A DNA stretch of 64,000 bases, from positions 14,628,561-14,692,560 of the forward strand of contig NC_092466.1 of the NCBI RefSeq assembly GCF_047495875.1. Reading direction: 5' to 3'. The DNA is from Pithys albifrons albifrons (taxonomy: Eukaryota; Chordata; Aves; Passeriformes; Thamnophilidae). Positions 56,690 to 64,000 of this stretch are shown here, one piece after another; position 1 is the first letter of the stretch; each line of letters opens with the position of its first letter. The notes beneath the pieces are model-generated. The model did not search any database and was not told the DNA's origin. It was given only the letters and a program-made list of their open reading frames with translations. Position numbers and translations under genes: made by a program.

Positions 56690-59030
56690 TATAAGGTTGT
56701 AAGCCTTCTTGGCTACTTTTCTAAGTGGCAGGTGGACTGCTTGTAGTAGCCATTGTGAATGAAATATCCAAGTAATTCGTAGATCATGCCTGAGTATCTA
56801 TTTAGGGCTCACCTCTAGTTTTTAAATGATTGCCAATATAATCTGGTACCATTGTGAAATTTACTAAATTGTGTCTGTATATTCCAAGATCAACCATCTC
56901 CTCTTGCCTGCCTTCTACAGAAATGCTTGTAGTTTATTCTCTCAAAACAAAGGAAGCAACTCTTCATTCAGCCAATAAAGCTGCATGCGTTTTTACTCTT
57001 TCAGGAATATACCTTGCTCCTCTATCACGTCTTCAGAGTAATAAACTGTGCAGCAACCCTTTGATGTAGATAATAACATTTGACCTTGCAACAGAGTGCG
57101 TTCACTTGTGCAAATGAAGACAAACTAACACGGTGATGTCATGATGGTTTTTCATTAAAAAAACCCAAACCCTACATATAAAATTGGTGTATCGTATAAG
57201 ACACCTACATACAGTATCTTCTTTTGGTAGAAGTCAGAAGTGAGGATAGTTTTGTTGCAGAGATTGTGGTTGTCACCTTTAAAAAATAATGTGGGAGTGA
57301 ATTTGGTGCTGCCTTAAGAAGCTGTAAGTGGGAAAGAATCCATTCCATCCAGTGTATAAAGTGCTTTTAAAATCAATCTATTTCTAGAACCTAAATTGTC
57401 CTGGGACCAGCTCTTGATATAAAAATTCATAGAAACCTGTTTTTCCGAGTGTGGTAACTTCTTGCCATAGTGCTATAGTGTTAGAATTCACATTGGCCAG
57501 GTTGTTCTGTAAATTAAACAGTGACAGCTTCCCTCGGGGGAACAGCCAATGTATTTATGATGATGTGCTGATTACACAAAATACACTGCAAGCAGAAAAC
57601 AGCTGCAGAGAACAAACCTCTTAAAAGAATACAATTACAAATAGCACCCTCAGTATTTCTAGTGGTGAGAGCAAAATACAGAATGCTAATGCAGGCTACT
57701 GGTTTGCTTCCAAAGAGGAAAAGAGATCTACAAAGAAGAGGATGAAGTATGGTTGGATGCACACATAGTGCCAGTGTGGAGTGTCGTGTAATCCCCTTCT
57801 GAAGGTGAAGGACAAGAGCACACTCAGGCCTGCATTTTAGCTGTCCTTGTTTCTTAAAACTCCTGTGACTGTAACTCCAGCAGCACTGGCTGGTGAGGCA
57901 CGGGGGGCTCTCCGGCTTGTCGGCATTTTGACCGCTGTGGTTCATACCCTCTGTCCTGGTTAAAAGCTGAGATGTGGTGAGATGACTATACTTTGTGTTA
58001 CGAGTATGACCATTATGAAAAAGACTGTAGGAGGTGTTATAGAAAAAAAATAGTACCTGTTTTAAAATTGGCCTTTCTTCTGCTGCTAATTAGTGCTTTG
58101 AGGGAACTTCTGGAAATAAATTTTGTTTTGCACTAGACTGCAGTGTTTCATCTTTAAAAGGTCCCTGTTTTGTATCTGTAGGGCAAGGTCTTGTTACAGT
58201 CCAGTTTAGGATCCAGGTTAGTATATGATAAAACTTGAAAAAAAAAATCACTGGAAGATAATGGAGGTGGTCATAAACTCAGGACACAAAGAGACCTCAG
58301 AAGAGAAAGATGTCTTTTCTTCACCTGGAAGTAAAAAATGAGAAGTAACTGAACGTGCTTTAGTAAGAGAAGTAAGTGAACGTGGCTGTATGCAAGACAG
58401 AAGTTGTGACAAGGACTGCTGTGGTGGGATTTTCTGGGAGGGCTTGTTGAAAATGAGGAGAATGTGGCAGTGGCAGTTCCCTCAGCTGTTAATGTCTCAC
58501 TTTGGAGGGTTGCAAAATAAAAGACCTCCAGCACTCCAAAGCACATTCTTTTTATGTCTGAGATGATCTGTCGCACTTAAAGCTTTACAATACCACATTC
58601 TACTTATGGCTATGCCATGTGTGTATGTGGGAGAGTGCAAATACTGAGGATGCCCTTTCCATCCACTTCTTTGGAGTCATTGATAGATAAGTATAATGCC
58701 TTTTAAAAGTCTGCAATTTCTTGTGTTTCATGTCTTTGTTGTGTTCCAGGACCGTATCAATAAAACGTTTCAAATACTGGTAAAAAATCTTCTGCTTAAA
58801 ACGAAGAAATGTTGCTTTTTCAACATATAGATCCGATTTTAAAGCAGATGAAGTAACAGCATTGGCACTCTAATTTGGAAGGACTTTATTCACTTCCTTA
58901 AACAGAGGTATCAGGCTTTCCATCTCTGGATTGCTAGCATGTACTAATAGACTGTTATTCATCTGTCTGTATTTTCTTTAAATCGTTTTTGAGCCTCCCT
59001 GTGTTGTCCTGCTCTGCTGACATGTATCCC
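56690..59030. other. Intron 2 stretch, nothing recognised
   Basis: AT-rich intronic sequence. The 143-codon minus-strand frame at 57514-57945 shows no recognisable similarity. Confidence 0.5.
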
Positions 59031-59039
59031 ATGTGGCAA

Positions 59040-59440
59040 GAGGGAGTTTTGTATAATCACCCTGCTTTAATCAATAGAATAATTGATAAACCAGATAAGA
59101 TTTAAACTGATTACCTCCCCGAGTAGAACTCCCCGAGGGCCTTGGACTCTCTTAATTTTGACATGTATGTTGTGTACCCTGTGGATGAAGTGCAGTTTGA
59201 ATTATCTGTTTTTATTTGCTTAATGACGGGGAGGGTGTTAAAGTCAAATGTTTAATTAACCCAGCAATGGGCTGCGCTGTCACTTACACACACATCCAGC
59301 TGATTGAGATATCTCACCGAGAATACTGAATAGGAATGATAATGTGGCACTGAGACGGAAGATTGCTTTTTCAATCCATTTGCTGGGTCACTGCTTTGAA
59401 TGTCTTACTGGATGAAAGGCATTCAGCCTGGAAAAAAAAA
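59040..59440. promoter_or_regulatory. Candidate intron 2 conserved noncoding element
   Basis: Opens with an inverted pair of TTTAATCAAT and ATTGATAAA (59066-59090), PBX/HOX-type sites facing each other. It continues with CAGATAAG (GATA type), TCTTAATTTTGACATG, TTGCTTAATGACGG, AAATGTTTAATTAACCC and CTGATTGAGATATC. Kept CpGs occur in CCCCGAGTAG, CCCCGAGGG, GGGCTGCGCTG and TCACCGAG. No repeat or open frame explains it. Confidence 0.47.
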
Positions 59441-59449
59441 TTCAGCATT

Positions 59450-61900
59450 TAAGTACATTTTGTTTTCCTGGCCCCTTTCCACCAAGAAGTTAACTAAAAC
59501 AGATATGCTGTAGGTTTAATAAGCCATTCATGTTGTAGCAAAAAAAGCTGCAGCTACTGTATCTCAATAGGCAGTGATCTAGAGCTGTATAATTTCCTAT
59601 AGGAACAAAATGTTTGCTAGCCCCAAGGTATCTGAAGGCAAGAATCTATGTACATCTTTATCTTTCCTTCTTTGATTGCTTGACTACCCACCCACCCTAT
59701 TTGATGGTCTCCGTAGCAGGTTCAACCCTTCTTCCTTACCCAGCCTAGTGAAATTTACAGTAATATTTTGTAACTCTTTCCTCTCGTTCAAGAAAATGGT
59801 GTTTCAGAGTTGGAATTATTTTATAATAGCAGAACCTAATAATGAGCTGTTAAATTTAAATGTTGCAGGAGTGGCTGTTGAGTTACCACATTTAAATTTG
59901 GTCTAGCCAAATCAGGCAGACCCAGGGGTTTGTTTCTTGGGTGGCAGCTGTTAAAAGGCTGGGATACTTGCTAGCCAAATGTTACAGTGTTTAGTGCCTA
60001 TTCTGTAACTTTCCATTCTTTTGTTAGAAGATTATAAAATATTTTTGCCTGATGTGATTGAGTACTGGGACATGTTTAGACTCCCACCTTTTTTTTTATT
60101 GTATCAACAATGAGGTTTTTCAACAGCACTGTATGGAAGTAAACACACCCTGTATTGGCAGTTAACTAAATTTGCCTCATAGTCCAGTGCTGAATGATCC
60201 TTCCTGTAATAAATGTAGCTTTGGAAGCTGGAAAAAGCACCAAAGCCTACCTGGATGGACTAATCACTGCTGTGAGGCACATTGGGGAGGTGGAGCTGTG
60301 TCACTTGAACTGCCCCATGGTGACTCTGGGGGTACTTTGAACCTGTTCCATATAGAAAAGCAAGTAGGCTTTGGCTGCCCCAGCTCATGTTGGCTAAAAC
60401 ATAAAGATCTACGTGCCTGCACATACAGTGACATAGACAATATGATGTGAATTCACCTCAGTCTAACAGTGAGATCATTCAGTAGCCATTTCTTTAAACA
60501 AGTGAGCTGCTTTCACTCATTATTCTGGGGAGAAACCATGCGTAAAAAAGGTTAATGTGGTGTGGGACACAAAATTTAGGGTAGGTTCCCCCATGCTGTC
60601 AATTTTACTTTGGACAGACAACCTCTGCTTCGTGCCTTTATTTTGTGTCTCATTTTTTCCTTTCCTGCAATGAAAAATAGGAAGGAAAAACCAAGAAGAA
60701 AAGCATAAACCAGTACAGTGAGATGAGGATGGTGTGGTTGATTTAAGAGATTGGGAGTGAGAACACCACAGGCAAGGAAAAGATGTGATGAGAAATGGAG
60801 GTCTTTTTGTCTGCCTGACAGGAAAGCTCAGAATGAGAGGTTTTGAAAAAAGAAAATTATAATAAGAAGTGTTGGTGATGACCAGGGATGAGAAGGGAAG
60901 GGGGTTTATAGTGAGACGGCATCGGTTTTTTGAGAAAAGTAGTTGTAAAAAGTTAGAAAATAGTGCTTGAAGAAGGACATGAAATCTACAGCAAAACTAG
61001 ACACTTTTACAACCCGTTTCTAGGAGCACTTGCAGCTCCTATGCAGGTGAAGCTGTAATAAATATCATACAAAGAAAGTTAAACTGTATCTAGAGAATTT
61101 TAATAAATAAAAAGTTTTAAAAAACTCTCCCTGGATCTGTTGGCTCTTGCTAACTCTTGTTAGTACTAGAAATATATTTTTTACTTATATTTTAATGTTG
61201 GCTTCTATTCCAAGCCTGTAAAAGCTGACTTTGTTCTTTGCACCCCTCTTTACGTGTAGGGGTAAGAAATCAAAACCCCATCTTATTCCAGTGTACAAAA
61301 GTGCTGATAAAGGCCTGCAATTCATGGACAGGGCAGGGAAGAATCCTGTGAACTGAGTATGAGAGTGTATAATTTCAAACTTTAGTACTTAAACACCCTG
61401 GGGTGAGTGTTGAAAATGAATTTTTATGGAAGGAATGTAACAAAATGAAAGCAACAAAGAAGTGAGAGCCAAGCTTTGCTTGATTCAGTTCTTTAAAAGG
61501 CTTCTGTTGCATGTAAAATCCTTTCTGAAGTATGTGTGGCAAAGCTCTGCAGTCTGGCAGGGAAATTTAACCCCAGCTGAAACTGTTTGAAGGAGAATTT
61601 GAGCATGAATTTAAAAGATTGGGAAAACCATGAATGTGGTGCTGAAGAATAGAAACGGAAGAATACTGTTTTATTCAATGTGGGGAGCAGATATGCAGGG
61701 GTAAGTCACTAGGAAAAGACAAGCCAAAGGACAGCAATGTTAAGATTCAGAACAAGTCCTGACACCAGTTTACATAAGTGGTCTGGTGGAATATTTGGAT
61801 GTATACCCATATTATGTGTATCATAAGGTTAATTGGATGTTTTCTTCCATGGTTTTTCTGGAATATGTGCTTTCTGTTCCTTAAAAAGATGTAGATAGCT
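59450..61900. other. Intron 2 stretch, nothing recognised
   Basis: AT-rich intronic sequence with A- and T-runs. No exon, RNA or named repeat was identified. Confidence 0.45.
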
Positions 61901-61908
61901 CTGAACTA

Positions 61909-61947
61909 CTATAAAATCTCAGAGTACAAGATGTACTCTATAAAATC
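61909..61947. repeat. Perfect short palindrome between direct repeats
   Basis: AGAGTACA (61921-61928) and TGTACTCT (61932-61939) form an 8-bp inverted repeat with a 3-base loop. CTATAAAATC occurs as a direct repeat at 61909-61918 and 61938-61947. It is too small to be a terminator or a microRNA precursor. Confidence 0.85.
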
Positions 61948-61949
61948 AT

Positions 61950-64000
61950 GCACAGAAAGTGCTAGCTATAAAAGCATATGTATACCTGTGAAGGTGCTGA
62001 TCAATTTGTGCTATTTAGGAAAGAAAATTCTGAAACAGACCCAGCTGTGAGAAAATGCAAGTAATAAAATTCAGCTAGAGGTCCTTGAGGCTTCTTAAGC
62101 TCTAACCTTGTTATGAGGAATGGGAAGTCAAACTGCCTAATGCAGATGTCTGTGAGTTACAAAAATAACCAGATGTCCTGATTAGCAGAAGCAAATGTTC
62201 TTCCCTTAATCCACATGAAATTATATTCAAAGGCTCTCTGTGTGTAATGTGTGTGTAAATAAGGAACCAACAAACATTGGAATAGAAAGGGCCATTGGCC
62301 AACTAGTTTGCAAGGCTTGAAAGCTTGAATATTAAATTTTCCACTACTGACTGTCTTAAATTCACAGAACAGAACTGTTAAGCAGGGCAGCTCCCCAGGA
62401 AACATGGAAAGGCTGTTCCCATTAGCCATGTTTTCTCTCTTTCTCTATTTCTCTGTCTCTCATTTGAGAAATGTGTATGAAGTGAAGCTGGCTTTTTAAA
62501 GTTCCCTTAAATTACTTGTTCCCAGCATCTGCATTTGTTTGGTTTTTTAACTACAACTGTGTTTGTGCTGTTTGAAATGCATCTGCTCATCAGATCTTTG
62601 ATATTTGTGCTGGCTTTTGGTATTTAAACTGAATTTACTGTTTAGTAATGCTGACTCCTTGCATCATTAAATTATCCTTAACAACCAACCAATAATTAAT
62701 AAGTTAAATAACTTCATAAAAAGCTCTTTGTGGTGTTATGAAGATCCATTATCAAGTCTCATTGCTTTGAAAAATGTGTATTTTTCCAATTATTTATTTG
62801 AATGGAAAATAAAGAAAAATATGAAGGATCCATTCTACGTATGTGAAAATCAGAATCTTCTTGTCCTGGTTTTCAGCTGCAAAAAAGGTTGTTTAAACTT
62901 TTGTTACCATCGGCAACAATAACATCCAGACAGACCAAAGTAGGACTTGTGTGAATGTGTGTGTAAGGGTCTGTCTGGAGGGTGTCAGAGTTGTACTTTT
63001 CCATTTTCACTGCTGTCAGAGCTCCAGTTTTAAGAATTTACATTATAGTAAGGTACCTGAGATGCTTGGGCATGAATTTGAACTTCATTTATTTAGTCAC
63101 CATGCAAATGTTCTGAGTGGGGTGTTTATAAATATATTGGAGGGGGGGAAAAGCCAGGATTCTGTGCAGCTATCAAGGTAATAGATACAAAACCACGACA
63201 GACATGTGCATGCCAGTCTGCAAAGCAGGCACTGACCTGGAAGGCCAGTTTAGCTTATTCCCTTTCCTTTTCTGCCACCAGTCAGTGCAAAGCAGGCTGT
63301 GGTTTCTCTGCCCCCTCCTTCCGTCATTCTAATGCTCAGCCATAAACCCCTTGCAAAAGTACTATTTAACTTTAAACTTGTAAGAGCTGAAAAACTTGTC
63401 TGTGCCTTCATTCTGTGCTGGAGTCACCCCCTTGTGCCTACACATTGCAATTTATGGTGTTCTCTAAAAGGATCTAATCTCGGTGAATGTTCAGAGCAGC
63501 AAACGCCAAGGAGGAATGGGGTCTGATACTTATCTCTGCATTTTCATTGCTGTGGATCTCCCTGTGTGTTAGAGCTGTCATTTTTGTTTTATCTACCGAA
63601 CAGTAGAGAATTGCTTTCAAACTTGCAGCTTTCATACTTGTTCTTCTCAGGCAGCATTATCAATGCTAAGGACTGCTTTTATATATTGTAGTGACTAGCC
63701 CAATAAGCATGAATTTGAATGTTTTGGGACTCACGATAGGAGAAAAAGGAGAAGCTATCTTTAAGTGTTTTTAGTGGGTCTTAGACACTTGTTTTTTTAA
63801 ACAGTAATACTGCTTCAGGCTGACACTGGCTATGCCAGGATTCATCCTAGCACTGTTTGAAATGGCTGAGATATTTATAAACTGACAGACAGCATTTATA
63901 AAATGAGGATGCTGACAGTCCCTTAACGATAACAATGGGCTTGGACTCATCTATCACTTACAAAGGTTATTGGAAAGGGAACATAAGGCTTCTGTGTGCC
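61950..64000. other. Intron 2 to window end, nothing recognised
   Basis: AT-rich intronic sequence with a TC-rich patch near 62430-62462. The last 350 bp (63650-64000) is repeat-free with TTATCAATGC, CCAATAAGCATGAATTTG and CTTAACGATAACAATGGG, so it might include another constrained block. The evidence is too weak to call. No BTRC exon 3 was found before the edge. Confidence 0.4.

Larger units (their letters stand above)
49332..64000 (+). other. BTRC: BTRC intron 2 (5' part, runs off the window)
   Basis: Begins at donor GTACTT after exon 2 and continues past the window edge, so it is at least 14.7 kb long. I looked for the next BTRC coding exon (NSSERED..., KIIPEKN..., TYNSCAR... in human) in the plus-strand frames and did not find it. 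The intron carries several motif-rich, low-repeat blocks and one intragenic CpG island, listed separately. Confidence 0.85.

Noticed and set aside
61921..61939. Hairpin as a microRNA or terminator
   Set aside because: The stem is only 8 bp; a microRNA precursor needs a much longer stem, and intrinsic terminators do not apply in this genome.
49332..64000. BTRC coding exon 3
   Set aside because: No frame encodes the expected NSSERED or following residues, so intron 2 appears to extend past the window.
1..64000. CRISPR arrays, operons, prophage or other prokaryotic systems
   Set aside because: The spliced BTRC exons, CpG-island promoter and CR1 elements show vertebrate nuclear DNA. No regularly spaced repeat array exists.

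Overview
This is vertebrate, almost certainly avian, nuclear DNA. It contains the 5' end of one protein-coding gene, BTRC (beta-TrCP1, the F-box/WD40 substrate receptor of the SCF ubiquitin ligase), on the plus strand. Two coding exons are recognisable. Exon 1 (21877-21924) encodes MDPAEAVLQEKALKFM. Exon 2 (49224-49331) encodes a 36-residue segment beginning CSMPRSLWLG and ending ALPAFQ. Both have consensus splice signals and phase-0 junctions. The exons carrying the dimerisation, F-box and WD40 regions are not in the window. The bird assignment rests on CR1-type LINE 3' ends, low repeat content and a compact intron 1 (27.3 kb).

Layout. Bases 1 to about 21.0 kb are intergenic DNA upstream of BTRC, visibly richer in GC than the intron that follows. 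No gene is recognisable there. It holds a decayed LTR-retrotransposon RNase H fragment (8.27-8.57 kb, minus strand), a polypyrimidine tract (5.54 kb) and several short blocks that look like conserved noncoding elements (about 11.85, 13.6, 16.1 and 19.2 kb). From 21.03 to 21.52 kb lie a CR1 3' end and a 5 x 16-bp minisatellite. From 21.53 to 22.26 kb is the BTRC CpG-island promoter, with three ZNF143-like motifs and a perfect NRF1 palindrome. From 21.9 to 49.2 kb is intron 1, AT-rich, with candidate regulatory blocks near 27.0, 29.0, 33.4 and 39.05 kb. From 49.3 to 64.0 kb is the start of intron 2, with the strongest-looking noncoding blocks (53.7, 55.0 and 59.2 kb) and a small CpG island with a 55-bp tandem repeat at 55.24-55.53 kb.

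Interpretation. In vertebrates BTRC lies in the conserved TLX1-LBX1-BTRC-POLL-FBXW4-FGF8 block, where the long-range enhancers of developmental genes sit inside and between bystander genes. The abundance of homeodomain-, PBX/MEIS- and RFX-like motifs in isolated blocks fits that picture. The assignment of any block to LBX1 or FGF8 is inference. All conserved-element calls come from reading motif density and composition by eye, without an alignment. I found no convincing undescribed protein-coding system here; the interest is regulatory.
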